Shown here piece after piece: positions 16,238 to 26,379 of a DNA stretch of 64,000 nt (within the stretch, counting starts at the first letter, position 1; every line of letters begins with the position of its first letter). The DNA comes from Oscillospiraceae bacterium (GTDB lineage: Bacteria; Bacillota; Clostridia; Oscillospirales; Ruminococcaceae): the NCBI GenBank assembly GCA_017555565.1, contig JAFZGF010000028.1, positions 98,342-162,341 on the forward strand. Reading direction: 5' to 3'. The notes under the pieces are model-generated. The model saw only the letters and a program-made list of their open reading frames with translations, did not search any database and was not told where the DNA came from. The position numbers and the translations under genes are program-made.

Positions 16238-17992
16238 TTATAAAAAATCTGGCGAATATATTATTTCGAAATTACCTTCAGAAGTATATTTTTGTATTTC
16301 TTCTGTGCTGAATTTATTTTTGCATATAAGATGATCAGTTTCAACGCAATAAAGGGAATAACCATTTTCGATACAATCATTCAATATGTTTTCATTTATG
16401 TCATTAATCATAACAAGTTCATTTTCGGGTAAAGCACCTTGATTAATTTTGCTTAAGGTGTCAGCATACAGCTGGTCTGCTTTTGGATAATCAACTCGTG
16501 CTTCAAGGGCAGTGTTGGCAGCGTGACCATTTTTTCCGAATTTAACAGAAATTTCAATACCACTGTTTGCTATGCCGCTGGAAATCATTGTGCAGATTTC
16601 ATATTTTTCAGCAGCGTCATCCCAGATACTGTTTTTCAGAATTTTTTCATAAACCTGCCCTTGGAGATCACCTTCAGAACCAGTAAAATAACTGTGTTTT
16701 GAATTTAAAACGTCTTTAAGGTCGTACACCTGGATGAGAATGAGCAAGGCAAGAAGTACATTTGTAACTGTTATTTTATTGCATCTGGTTAAACAAAAAA
16801 TAATGGCAATAACAATTGCATAAATTAACAGCCATGTAAAACGTCCATTGGCTCTGAATATACCGAACAATCCCTCCATAAGTGAGGCAGGAAATGGAAT
16901 TCTGTAAATCTGTATTTCATCAAACATTATCCAGTCTCCAACAGCGAATATAAACAGAGCTGCAGTAGAAAAAATAATGCCGTAATAATTAAAAATAAAT
17001 TCAAAACATTCTTTGAAAATGTTTAATTTGTAATGAAGAACAGCGATGAATGCACTTATAGGAATCATAAGAATTATTCCTAATCCAAGATAGCTGAAAG
17101 CTTCAGGTTGACCCAAAATATTCGGACGAACTGGCAGTACAGAAGACCAGTTTGTGAAACCTCGGCTCATAGGATTTATAAGAGCATTCAGGTTCATATT
17201 GAAAAAACCGTAACCGAAGGATGACATTGACCCTGTACTGTAAAAAGCACCTATGATATATCCGATTAATAATGTGATTAGAATGCTGAAAACAACATAT
17301 GCAGGCGCAGAGACGATTTTTTTGTTTATGAAAAACTGTTCAACAGCAAATGCGAACATTATTCCAAATGTAAAAGGCAGAAAGTAGGGGTGAATAGTAA
17401 TCGCCAGTACATTGATTATAAAGAATGGCAGATATGCTTTAAAATCAGTCTTGCCTTTGTTACAGAAATAAAAATATAGTGCAGAAAGAATAAGAAAGTG
17501 GGAAGTAAGCCCGCAATGTCTGAATGCTCGTTCTATCATTATAGGGGAAAGTACAAACACCGCAGATGCAAGGATATCTGTGATGATACTTTTACTGAAC
17601 AGGTTTGATATCAAACTACCGAATGCCCCTTGAAGCATAAAACACAGCAGACAATAAAATCCGAAATATTGGAATGTTGCAGGTAAAAAATCTCTGAAGA
17701 TTTTAAAGAAAATTGCTAACAGAGGAATAGAATCTGTGTAAGAAACTACTGTACCATAAGGATAGGCCATGTTCTGTCCCAATCCCAACGGAAACCGCCA
17801 CGGACTGTTTCTATATAACATCCAGCCACCGTAATGCTGTGCGATGTCTTTTTCTATATAGCCATTTATAATAAGACTGTCATTGGTGAATTTTATAACA
17901 TCAAATCCATATATGGCAATGAAAATAATAAAACCTACTAAAGCACCTATTATAAATGTTAGACATGTATTATTTTTTTTGTAATTTTGCAT
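16238..17992 (-). CDS. DUF6311-like polytopic membrane protein
   Basis: A 584-aa integral membrane protein with about 11 hydrophobic segments, starting with one at residues 12-32, and a hydrophilic C-terminal domain of about 150 residues. The first extracytoplasmic loop has DIAQHYGGWMLYRNSPWRFPLG, and I recall this layout from the DUF6311 family, related to lipid-linked glycosyltransferases. Activity and substrate are unknown. The start lies 8 nt after the RluA-type gene stop, so they form a minus-strand pair. The functional link, if any, is not obvious. Confidence 0.75.
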   Translation of the reverse strand: MQNYKKNNTCLTFIIGALVGFIIFIAIYGFDVIKFTNDSLIINGYIEKDIAQHYGGWMLYRNSPWRFPLGLGQNMAYPYGTVVSYTDSIPLLAIFFKIFRDFLPATFQYFGFYCLLCFMLQGAFGSLISNLFSKSIITDILASAVFVLSPIMIERAFRHCGLTSHFLILSALYFYFCNKGKTDFKAYLPFFIINVLAITIHPYFLPFTFGIMFAFAVEQFFINKKIVSAPAYVVFSILITLLIGYIIGAFYSTGSMSSFGYGFFNMNLNALINPMSRGFTNWSSVLPVRPNILGQPEAFSYLGLGIILMIPISAFIAVLHYKLNIFKECFEFIFNYYGIIFSTAALFIFAVGDWIMFDEIQIYRIPFPASLMEGLFGIFRANGRFTWLLIYAIVIAIIFCLTRCNKITVTNVLLALLILIQVYDLKDVLNSKHSYFTGSEGDLQGQVYEKILKNSIWDDAAEKYEICTMISSGIANSGIEISVKFGKNGHAANTALEARVDYPKADQLYADTLSKINQGALPENELVMINDINENILNDCIENGYSLYCVETDHLICKNKFSTEEIQKYTSEGNFEIIYSPDFL

Positions 17993-18000
17993 ATTAACAC

Positions 18001-18936
18001 CTATAAAGATTTGAAGAAACTAATAACATTATTATTTTCAAATTGAAATGTTTTGTTAGTAAGGTAAGAAACTGATAAATTATCTGGTATATTTCCAAAT
18101 GAAATTTTATATGCACATAAAAGCTGGCTATCTATATTTTTTGCGGGTTTGCCGTATTTTCTGTCACCAACAATAGGCGCGCCCAAAAATGACAGATGAG
18201 CTCTTATCTGATGAGTTCGTCCAGTTATAAGAGTACATTCTATAAGGTTAAAACCTGGTTTTTTATCTAAAGTTTTGAAAATGGTAATTATTTCTTTGCT
18301 GTCTTCAACTTGTGATTTATATACAGTTACTTTTTTTGCTGTTTTGTCTCTTTTGAGATAAGCAGTATATTTTCCGTCAGCAAGTTCATTCTGAGTGATA
18401 CATATGTATTTTTTCTCAAGAAGGTTTTCTCGTATAACAGTATTCATATCAGCCAAAGCTTTATAATTTTTTGCAGCTATCACTAATCCTTCGGTGCCTT
18501 GATCTATTCTGTTGCATAAAGCAGGTGTAAAGGAGTTTTCCTTTTCGGGTAAATACACCCCTTTATCTATAAGATAAGACAGAATCATATCTATAAGGTT
18601 GCTTTCATTTTTATTATCAGAGTGACATAAAAGACCGAATGGCTTATTGACAATTAAAATATTGTCGTCCTCATAAACAATTTTAAGTTGAGAGTAGTCA
18701 ACTTTAATATGTGATACAGATTTTTCAACAGCGAAAAACTCATCATTGATATAGAGTTCGATAATGTCACCTTCTACCAATCGATAGTCTTCATTCTGCT
18801 TTTTACCGTTTATTTTTATTCTTTTGTTTCGAAATGCCTTTCTCATAAGGCTTTTTGGCATCAAAGGGCAAACCTTTTCGCAAAAACGAAGCAGTCTTAC
18901 GCCGTTATCATTTTTACCTGCTGTGAAACTTCTCAT
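18001..18936 (-). CDS. RluA-family pseudouridine synthase (RluC-like)
   Basis: A 311-aa RNA-uridine isomerase. An N-terminal S4 RNA-binding domain (about 12-80, RKAFRNKRIKINGKK) precedes the catalytic domain. The catalytic motif reads NRIDQGTEGL in place of the usual HRLDxxTSGL, keeping the essential Asp. GRTHQIRAHL and PIVGDRKYG are conserved. It is likely to modify 23S rRNA; the exact position cannot be assigned. The ribosome site is weak. A second family member (rluD-like) occurs at 36228. Confidence 0.88.
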   Translation of the reverse strand: MRSFTAGKNDNGVRLLRFCEKVCPLMPKSLMRKAFRNKRIKINGKKQNEDYRLVEGDIIELYINDEFFAVEKSVSHIKVDYSQLKIVYEDDNILIVNKPFGLLCHSDNKNESNLIDMILSYLIDKGVYLPEKENSFTPALCNRIDQGTEGLVIAAKNYKALADMNTVIRENLLEKKYICITQNELADGKYTAYLKRDKTAKKVTVYKSQVEDSKEIITIFKTLDKKPGFNLIECTLITGRTHQIRAHLSFLGAPIVGDRKYGKPAKNIDSQLLCAYKISFGNIPDNLSVSYLTNKTFQFENNNVISFFKSL

Positions 18937-18976
18937 TTTGTAATATTACCCACTTTAATTTTTTGTTGATTTGTAG

Positions 18977-18982
18977 TATAAT
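18977..18982 (+). promoter_or_regulatory. Candidate -10 element upstream of radC
   Basis: A perfect TATAAT 61 bp before the radC ATG; the -35 (TTTAAT, 18955-18960) is poor. It could drive the long repair operon downstream. Confidence 0.4.
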
Positions 18983-19043
18983 AAATTAGTATATATTATT
19001 TTAATAATTAAGTAAATAATAAATATTTTAAAGGAGGGATAAA

Positions 19044-19730
19044 ATGGGAGTACATGACGGACACAGAAATCGCCTTAAAACAAGGTTTATTTCACAGGGC
19101 CTCAGCGGTTTTGAAGATCATAACGTTTTGGAATTGCTGCTGTTTTATTCCATTCCAAGATCTGACACCAATGAAATAGCTCATCGGTTGTTAAATCAGT
19201 TCAAGACGCTTTCAGGTGTATTTGATGCGCCAGTAGAAGAACTGTGCAAAATAAAAGGTGTAAGCACACATACAGCTACACTTATTAAACTTATCCCGGA
19301 ACTGACAGCTGTTTACAACACAGATAAAACAAAAGATATAAAAATAGTTTCTTCCACAAAAGAAGCAGGCAGTTTTTTTGTGCCGCGATTTTATGGTAAG
19401 AAAAATGAAGAAGTTCACGCGTTATTTCTTGATGATAAAAAGAAAGTCATCAGGTGCGACAAACTGTTTGAAGGTACGGTAAATTCTACACCTATCACAG
19501 TTAAAAAGGTTGTAGCCGCTGCAGTAAATACAAACGCTACATCTGTTGTTATCGCCCATAACCATCCGGGTGGAGTGGCTCTGCCGTCAAGGGCAGATAT
19601 GATGGCTACAGAAAAAATATATAAGGCATTAAAACTGATAAATATCGAACTTTGCGACCATATCATTGTAGCAGATGATGATTTTGTTTCAATGGCCGAC
19701 AGCGGTGAATTTGAGAGATATAAATATTGA
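19044..19730 (+). CDS. radC: RadC/JAB-domain DNA repair protein
   Basis: A 228-aa protein with an N-terminal helix-hairpin-helix-like region ([17 protein letters not shown], about 68-85) and a C-terminal JAB metal-binding domain carrying [14 protein letters not shown]. Despite the name, a repair role is unproven in most bacteria. A strong AAGGAGGGA site precedes the ATG. It opens the uvrB-uvrA-miaB series; the uvrB start lies 5 nt past its stop. Confidence 0.93.
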   Translation: MGVHDGHRNRLKTRFISQGLSGFEDHNVLELLLFYSIPRSDTNEIAHRLLNQFKTLSGVFDAPVEELCKIKGVSTHTATLIKLIPELTAVYNTDKTKDIKIVSSTKEAGSFFVPRFYGKKNEEVHALFLDDKKKVIRCDKLFEGTVNSTPITVKKVVAAAVNTNATSVVIAHNHPGGVALPSRADMMATEKIYKALKLINIELCDHIIVADDDFVSMADSGEFERYKY

Positions 19731-19734
19731 AATT

Positions 19735-21696
19735 ATGGATAGATTTGTTTTAAAAAGCGATTATGTGCCTGCTGGTGACCAGCCGCAGGCTATTGAGATG
19801 ATTAGCCAGGGGATACTTGACGGGCACAAAAGTCAGATTTTGCTTGGTGCTACCGGTACAGGTAAAACTTATACGATGGCGCAGATAATCCAGAAGGTAA
19901 ACAGACCGACTCTTGTTCTTGCCCATAATAAAACTCTTGCGGCCCAGCTGTGTACAGAGTTTAAAGAATTTTTTCCAGACAATGCTGTCGAATATTTTGT
20001 ATCATACTATGATTATTATCAGCCGGAAGCTTATATTCCAGGCAAAGATGTATATATCGAAAAAGATAGTGCAATAAACGAAGAAATTGATCGTTTGCGT
20101 CATAGTGCAACTGCTGCATTGTCTGAAAGACGAGATGTTATCATTGTAGCATCTGTTTCCTGTATATACTCGCTGGGTGATCCTATAGATTACCGTGAAA
20201 TGGTTGTTTCTCTTCGTCCAGGCAATAGAATGACAAGGGAACAACTTATGAAAGACCTTGTCCGTCTGCAGTATGAAAGAAATGATATGAACTTTGTCCG
20301 CAATAAGTTCCGTGTACGTGGTGATATTGTGGAAGTATATCCTGCTTATTCGCAGGAAACAGCATTCAGAATAGAATTCTTTGGCGATGAAATTGAAAGG
20401 ATAAGGGAAATTCATGTTGTTACTGGTAATGTAATAGCGACAGTAAACCATGTCGCTATTTTCCCAGCAAGCCACTATATCGTTTCAGAAGAAAAGATGA
20501 AAGTTGCCCTTGAAAATATCCGAAATGAAATGGATCGGCAGGTGGAGATGTTTACCAGCCAGGGTAAACTGATTGAGGCACAACGTATTTCCCAGCGCAC
20601 CCAGTATGATATGGAAATGCTGATGGAAGTAGGTATGTGCAAAGGTATAGAGAACTATTCCGCTGTATTTTCTGGCAGAAAACCAGGCGAAACAGGCACT
20701 ACACTGCTGGATTATTTCCCGGATGATTTTCTTATGTTTATAGACGAAAGCCATGTTACCATTCCACAGGTAGGGGCTATGTATGGCGGCGACTATGCCA
20801 GAAAGAAAAATCTTGTAGAGTATGGTTTCCGTCTACCAAGTGCTTTTGACAACAGACCACTCAAATTTGAAGAATTTGAAAAGAAAGTAAACCAGCTGGT
20901 ATTTGTATCTGCCACACCTGGCAAGTACGAAAAAGAACACGCCACACAGACAGCGCAGCTGATTATCAGACCAACAGGTCTTATAGACCCTGAAATTATT
21001 GTGAAACCAGTTGAAGGTCAAATTGAAGACCTGCTGGGTGAAATATACGAAAGAATTAACAAGGATGAGCGTGTGCTTATCACAACACTCACCAAGAAAA
21101 TGGCAGAGGATCTTACAGAATATCTGTCAGGTAAAAAAATCAAAGTCAAATATATGCATCACGAAGTGGATACATTCGAACGAATGGAACTTATTCGAGA
21201 TCTACGCCTTGGAACAATTGATGTTCTGGTAGGTATTAACCTCCTAAGAGAGGGGCTTGACTTACCTGAAGTAAGCCTTATTGCTATACTCGATGCGGAT
21301 AAAGAAGGTTTCCTGCGCAGTGAAACCAGTCTTATACAGACAATTGGCCGTGCTGCGAGAAACGCCAATGGTCAGGTTATTATGTATGCTGATGTTGTTA
21401 CCAATTCTATGGAACGCGCTATAAGTGAAACCTACCGCAGACGAGCAATACAGATTGCATACAATGAAGAACATGGTATTGTACCGCAGACTGTCAAAAA
21501 GGATATCAGGGGTATCATTGAAATATCCTCCAAAGAAGACAGTCCGAAAAAAGGCAATAAACGAATGTCCAAAGCCGAAAGAGAACAACTTATTGAGCGC
21601 CTGACAAAAGAAATGAAGCAGGCCGCCAAGATACTTGAATTTGAACACGCTGCATTCCTGCGTGACAGAATTGAAAAGTTGAAAAAAATGAAATAG
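19735..21696 (+). CDS. uvrB: Excinuclease ABC subunit B
   Basis: A 653-aa UvrB, normal length. It is the helicase-like, damage-verifying subunit of nucleotide excision repair and works with UvrA and UvrC. Walker [10 protein letters not shown] is near residue 40, DESHVT is the Walker B region, GRAARN lies in motif VI, and the C-terminal UVR domain (about 615-650) binds UvrC. The ATG at 19735 begins [10 protein letters not shown] as expected; the longer frame runs into radC. The Shine-Dalgarno is weak, so translational coupling to radC is likely. uvrA follows after 7 nt. Confidence 0.97.
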   Translation: MDRFVLKSDYVPAGDQPQAIEMISQGILDGHKSQILLGATGTGKTYTMAQIIQKVNRPTLVLAHNKTLAAQLCTEFKEFFPDNAVEYFVSYYDYYQPEAYIPGKDVYIEKDSAINEEIDRLRHSATAALSERRDVIIVASVSCIYSLGDPIDYREMVVSLRPGNRMTREQLMKDLVRLQYERNDMNFVRNKFRVRGDIVEVYPAYSQETAFRIEFFGDEIERIREIHVVTGNVIATVNHVAIFPASHYIVSEEKMKVALENIRNEMDRQVEMFTSQGKLIEAQRISQRTQYDMEMLMEVGMCKGIENYSAVFSGRKPGETGTTLLDYFPDDFLMFIDESHVTIPQVGAMYGGDYARKKNLVEYGFRLPSAFDNRPLKFEEFEKKVNQLVFVSATPGKYEKEHATQTAQLIIRPTGLIDPEIIVKPVEGQIEDLLGEIYERINKDERVLITTLTKKMAEDLTEYLSGKKIKVKYMHHEVDTFERMELIRDLRLGTIDVLVGINLLREGLDLPEVSLIAILDADKEGFLRSETSLIQTIGRAARNANGQVIMYADVVTNSMERAISETYRRRAIQIAYNEEHGIVPQTVKKDIRGIIEISSKEDSPKKGNKRMSKAEREQLIERLTKEMKQAAKILEFEHAAFLRDRIEKLKKMK

Positions 21697-21703
21697 GAGA
21701 AAA

Positions 21704-24526
21704 ATGAGCAACGAAAATATTGTTATTAAGGGTGCTAAAGAAAACAACCTTAAAAATATAGATGTTACAATCCCAAGAGACAAAATGATTGTTATGACAG
21801 GCCTTTCCGGCAGCGGTAAGTCCAGCCTGGCTTTTGACACAATCTATGCAGACGGACAGAGAAGATATATGGAAAGTCTTTCTTCCTATGCAAGAATGTT
21901 TCTTGGACAGATGGAAAAGCCTAATGTGGAATCTATCGAAGGTCTTTCTCCGGCTATTTCCATCGACCAGAAAACAACTTCAAAAAACCCACGTTCTACA
22001 GTGGGTACAGTTACAGAGATATATGACTATCTTCGTCTGCTTTATGCGAGAATAGGCATTCCGCACTGTCCTATCTGTGGCAAAGAAATTAAACAGCAGA
22101 CTGTTGACCAGATGGTTGATGCTGTTATGGCTTTACCGGAAGGCACAAGATTCCAGGTTCTTGCACCAGTTGTAAAAGGTCAGAAAGGTACTCACGTAAA
22201 AGAATTTGATGCCGCAAAGCGACAGGGATTTGTGCGTGTAAGGGTAAATGGAATAATTTATGACCTGGAAGAAGATATTGTTCTTGAAAAAAATAAAAAA
22301 CATAATATTGAAATTGTAGTGGACAGACTTTCCATCAGAGAAGATACTGCCAGCCGTCTTGCACAGAGTATTGAAACAGCTCTTACACTTACAAATGGCA
22401 CGGTGGTTATTGATGTCATTGATGGTGAAGAAATGCTGTTTTCACAGAATTTTGCCTGCCCTGACCATGGCATAAGTATTGATGAGCTTGCACCAAGAAT
22501 GTTTTCATTCAATAATCCATTTGGTGCCTGCGAAAAATGTACAGGCCTTGGCGTATTTATGCGTGTAGACCCTGACCTTATACTCCCTAATAAAAATCTG
22601 TCAATTGACCAGGGGGCAATAAAAGGCAGCGGCTGGTATTATGCTGAGGGTTCTGTATCACATATGTATTACGTAGGCCTTGCAAAAAGATACGGTTTTT
22701 CACTTTCCACACCTATAAAAGATTTATCCAAAGAGGCTATTGATGCTTTGCTTTATGGTACAAAAGGCGAAAAACTTGAACTTTATCGTGAAACTGACCG
22801 TGGTATGAGCAAGTATAGTACAGACTTTGAAGGGATAATTCCAAATATGGAGCGTCGTTTCAGAGAGACAAGCTCCAACTGGGTAAAAGAAGAAATTTCA
22901 GGATTTATGAATGGTGTTGAGTGTCCGGAATGTCACGGAGACAGACTGAAACCTATAATTCTTGCGGTTACAGTAGGTGGCATCAATATCAGTCAGTTCA
23001 CTAGAATGAGTGTACGTGATGCACTTAAATTTCTCGATGAAATCCAACTTTCTGAAAGAGAGCTGATGATAGCTGACAGTATTCTTAAAGAAGTTAAAGA
23101 AAGACTCAATTTCCTTAAAAGCGTAGGTCTTGAGTATCTTACACTTGCAAGAAGTGCTGCTTCGCTGTCAGGTGGTGAAAGTCAGCGTATCCGACTGGCC
23201 ACACAGATAGGTTCATCACTTATGGGCGTGCTTTATGTTCTTGATGAACCAAGTATAGGCCTCCATCAGCGTGACAACGAAAAACTTATAGCAACACTTA
23301 AGCATCTGCGTGACCTGGGCAATACACTTATTGTTGTAGAACATGACGAAGATACCATCCGTGCAGCTGACCATATTGTTGACATTGGACCTGGCGCAGG
23401 TGTTCACGGTGGTGAAATTGTTGCACAGGGAACACTCAAAGATATTGAAGAATGTGATGAAAGTATCACTGGTCAGTATATGAGCGGTAAAAAATTCATT
23501 CCATTACCTGAAAAGTTAAGAGAAGGCAATGGAAATATAATAAAAGTTATCGGTGCACAGCAAAATAACCTGAAAAATATTGATGTGGAATTCCCGCTTG
23601 GTAAATTTATCTGTGTAACGGGTGTTTCAGGCAGCGGTAAATCCAGTCTTGTAAATGAAATACTTTATAAAAAGACAGCTGCCGTACTTAATGGCTCAAA
23701 AGCAAAACCAGGTAAACACGAAGATATTTTAGGTCTTGAAAATATAGATAAAGTTATCTGCATTGACCAGAATGCGATCGGCAGAACACCTCGTTCAAAC
23801 CCTGCCACATACACAGGCGTATTTACCGATATCCGCAATCTTTTTGCACAGACAAACGATGCTAAAATGCGTGGTTATAACGCAGGCCGTTTTTCATTCA
23901 ATGTCAAAGGCGGCCGATGTGAAGCCTGTGAAGGCGATGGTATTCTGCAGATAGAAATGCACTTCCTGCCAGATATCTATGTACCTTGTGATGTGTGTAA
24001 AGGCAAACGATACAACCGAGAAACGCTTGAAGTTAAGTACAAAGGCAAAAATATTGCTGATGTTCTTGATATGACTGTTGAACAGGCGATGGCTTTCTTT
24101 GAAAATCATCCAAAGATTTACAGAAAGATAAAAACATTGTATGATGTAGGTCTTGGATATATTAAACTAGGTCAGAGTGCAACAACACTTTCAGGTGGCG
24201 AGGCACAGCGTGTAAAACTGGCTCTGGAACTGTCCAAAATACAGACAGGCAAAACTCTGTATATTCTGGACGAGCCTACTACAGGTCTTCATACAGCTGA
24301 TGTACACAAACTTATAACTGTTCTTCAGAAGCTTGCAGATGCAGGCAACACAATTGTTGTTATTGAACACAACCTTGACTTGATCAAGGTATGCGACCAT
24401 ATTATTGATATTGGTCCAGAGGGCGGCGATGAAGGCGGTACTGTGGTTGCAACTGGTACACCACAGCAGATAAGCGAAAACCCTGCATCATATACAGGGC
24501 ATTTTCTTAAAAAATATTTTGAATAG
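21704..24526 (+). CDS. uvrA: Excinuclease ABC subunit A
   Basis: A 940-aa UvrA, the damage-recognising dimeric ATPase of nucleotide excision repair. Two ABC modules are present: Walker [10 protein letters not shown] near residue 35 and GVSGSGKSS in the second half, each with an LSGGExQR signature. Zinc modules are visible as CPICGKE and CEACEGDG with [10 protein letters not shown]. Length is normal. The start follows TAGGAG, 7 nt after the uvrB stop, confirming an operon. Confidence 0.98.
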   Translation: MSNENIVIKGAKENNLKNIDVTIPRDKMIVMTGLSGSGKSSLAFDTIYADGQRRYMESLSSYARMFLGQMEKPNVESIEGLSPAISIDQKTTSKNPRSTVGTVTEIYDYLRLLYARIGIPHCPICGKEIKQQTVDQMVDAVMALPEGTRFQVLAPVVKGQKGTHVKEFDAAKRQGFVRVRVNGIIYDLEEDIVLEKNKKHNIEIVVDRLSIREDTASRLAQSIETALTLTNGTVVIDVIDGEEMLFSQNFACPDHGISIDELAPRMFSFNNPFGACEKCTGLGVFMRVDPDLILPNKNLSIDQGAIKGSGWYYAEGSVSHMYYVGLAKRYGFSLSTPIKDLSKEAIDALLYGTKGEKLELYRETDRGMSKYSTDFEGIIPNMERRFRETSSNWVKEEISGFMNGVECPECHGDRLKPIILAVTVGGINISQFTRMSVRDALKFLDEIQLSERELMIADSILKEVKERLNFLKSVGLEYLTLARSAASLSGGESQRIRLATQIGSSLMGVLYVLDEPSIGLHQRDNEKLIATLKHLRDLGNTLIVVEHDEDTIRAADHIVDIGPGAGVHGGEIVAQGTLKDIEECDESITGQYMSGKKFIPLPEKLREGNGNIIKVIGAQQNNLKNIDVEFPLGKFICVTGVSGSGKSSLVNEILYKKTAAVLNGSKAKPGKHEDILGLENIDKVICIDQNAIGRTPRSNPATYTGVFTDIRNLFAQTNDAKMRGYNAGRFSFNVKGGRCEACEGDGILQIEMHFLPDIYVPCDVCKGKRYNRETLEVKYKGKNIADVLDMTVEQAMAFFENHPKIYRKIKTLYDVGLGYIKLGQSATTLSGGEAQRVKLALELSKIQTGKTLYILDEPTTGLHTADVHKLITVLQKLADAGNTIVVIEHNLDLIKVCDHIIDIGPEGGDEGGTVVATGTPQQISENPASYTGHFLKKYFE

Positions 24527-24536
24527 GAGGCAGATT

Positions 24537-25898
24537 TTGAATTACATTCAATCGGTTAAAAATATAATAAACGAAAAATTCCCGAACCAGCCTCTTGCAA
24601 ATGTAGTTACTTTTGGCTGTGCACAAAATGAAAATGACTCTGAAAAAGTACGAGGTCTTCTTGCACAGATTGGATATACAATGACAGATTCACTTGAAGA
24701 AAGTGATATTGTGATTTACAATACCTGTGCGATCAGAGAAAATGCGGAGCTGAAAATATTCGGTAATATAGGCAAGCTTAAAGCACTCAAAGCGGCAAAA
24801 CCAGATATGATAGTTGCGGTATGCGGATGTATGGTAATGCAGCAGCATATTGTTGACAAAATCAAAAAAAGCTATCCTTTTGTAGATATTGTATTTGGTG
24901 TAAATAATCTGGAGATTTTGCCATTGCTGATGTACAAACGATATACTGAAGGTAAAAAGCAGATTCTTCCACCGCAGGAAAAAACAGATATCGTAGAAAA
25001 TACTCCGATATTGAGAAATGGAAAATCAAAGGCTTCCATATCAATTATGTTTGGATGTGATAATTTCTGCGCATACTGCATTGTTCCATATGTTAGAGGC
25101 AGGGAACGTAGCAGAAAACCTCAGGATATCTACAATGAATTCAAATCACTTGTTGAGGCGGGTTATAAAGACATCACTCTGCTTGGACAGAATGTAAATT
25201 CCTACGGCAAAAATCTGGAAGAAAAATATGATTTTGCTGATTTGTTGCAGCTTTTATGTACAGTTCCTGGCGAATATGTGATTCATTTTATGTCCAGCCA
25301 TCCAAAAGACATCAGCAAAAAACTGATTGATACCATAAGGGATAATCCACAGATATCCCGTCAGATTCATCTTCCGGTACAGGCAGGCAACGATCGAGTG
25401 TTAAAGGAAATGAACAGACACTATACAATCGGCCAGTATATGGATATAATAAACTATGCCAGACAACAGATTGAAGATGTTTCTTTCTCAAGTGATATTA
25501 TTGTGGGGTTCCCAGGTGAAACTTTTGAAGAATATCTTGATACAGAAAAACTTGTTAAAGATGTTCGATTTACACAGTTGTTTACTTATATTTATTCCAG
25601 ACGAAACGGTACGAAGGCCGCTGCTATGGAAGATAATATAAGTCATAAAGAAAAATCTGTATGGCTTAACAGACTGATTAAAATCCAGCAGGAAATTGTA
25701 TTTGAACATCTGAACAGCTTTATAGGAAAAGAAGTAAAGGCACTGGTTGAAGAAAAACATGATGATGGAAGTTACACAGCCAGAATGTCAAATACTTTTG
25801 TGGTAAAATTTATTGCAGATACAGACTGTATGGACCAGTTTGTAAATTTAAAAATTACAGGTAAAAAAGGCACCAGCTTAACAGCTGAACTTATATAA
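24537..25898 (+). CDS. miaB: tRNA-2-methylthio-N6-dimethylallyladenosine synthase
   Basis: A 453-aa radical SAM methylthiotransferase that converts i6A37 in tRNA to ms2i6A37. The N-terminal cluster cysteines lie in FGCAQNENDSE, NTCAIRENA and CGCMVMQ. The radical SAM CxxxCxxC is in FGCDNFCAYCIVP, and a TRAM domain ends the protein. I place the start at TTG 24537, 6 nt after AGGAGG; the upstream in-frame TTG overlaps uvrA and would contain the ribosome site. Its substrate is made by MiaA, encoded further along the same series. Confidence 0.95.
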   Translation: MNYIQSVKNIINEKFPNQPLANVVTFGCAQNENDSEKVRGLLAQIGYTMTDSLEESDIVIYNTCAIRENAELKIFGNIGKLKALKAAKPDMIVAVCGCMVMQQHIVDKIKKSYPFVDIVFGVNNLEILPLLMYKRYTEGKKQILPPQEKTDIVENTPILRNGKSKASISIMFGCDNFCAYCIVPYVRGRERSRKPQDIYNEFKSLVEAGYKDITLLGQNVNSYGKNLEEKYDFADLLQLLCTVPGEYVIHFMSSHPKDISKKLIDTIRDNPQISRQIHLPVQAGNDRVLKEMNRHYTIGQYMDIINYARQQIEDVSFSSDIIVGFPGETFEEYLDTEKLVKDVRFTQLFTYIYSRRNGTKAAAMEDNISHKEKSVWLNRLIKIQQEIVFEHLNSFIGKEVKALVEEKHDDGSYTARMSNTFVVKFIADTDCMDQFVNLKITGKKGTSLTAELI

Positions 25899-25917
25899 AT
25901 TTTAAGGAGAAATAAAA

Positions 25918-26343
25918 ATGGAAAACTTTGATATTATTTATGAATTCAGACTTCTCGCAAAAAAACTTCAGCAGGATGACAGAATTGTTTATCTTGAACA
26001 GGTTAAAAAGAAAATGGATATGGACAAGGAACTCCAGGACCTTATCAGAAAATTCAACCTTATGCAGTATGAATACAGAGTTGAAATGGTTAAAGAAGAT
26101 GGCGTAAGGGATGATGCTAAAGTTGAACAGCTGAACAGAGATATGATTTCTGTTTATTCTGACATCATGGCAAATGAATTTATGATGGAATACAACGAAT
26201 GCAAAAATGATGTAGACAGCCTTACACAGCTTATCCAGACAATTATCACAGCAGCTATCAACGGTGGTGACCCAATGATCGCAAATGTTCCAGAAGGCGG
26301 TTGTTCAGGTTCCTGCTCCAGCTGTTCCGGTTGCGGCAATTAA
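25918..26343 (+). CDS. YlbF/YmcA (RicA/RicF) family protein with Cys-rich tail
   Basis: A 141-aa helical protein of the YlbF/YmcA family. In B. subtilis these proteins form the RicAFT complex with YaaT, carry iron-sulfur clusters and influence RNase Y, biofilm and sporulation. The last dozen residues are a cysteine-rich tail (GGCSGSCSSCSGCGN), suited to cluster binding. The gene lies between miaB and mutS, as ymcA does in B. subtilis, but the Cys tail resembles what I recall for YlbF, so I give no single symbol. AAGGAGA precedes the ATG. Confidence 0.88.
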   Translation: MENFDIIYEFRLLAKKLQQDDRIVYLEQVKKKMDMDKELQDLIRKFNLMQYEYRVEMVKEDGVRDDAKVEQLNRDMISVYSDIMANEFMMEYNECKNDVDSLTQLIQTIITAAINGGDPMIANVPEGGCSGSCSSCSGCGN

Positions 26344-26379
26344 TTAAAATTATAATACAGTATAGGTAGAGGTATTATT

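Noticed and set aside
18980-19040. Regulatory repeat of TA-rich sequence before radC
   Set aside because: The stretch is simply AT-rich promoter DNA; no dyad or repeat longer than a few bases stands out.
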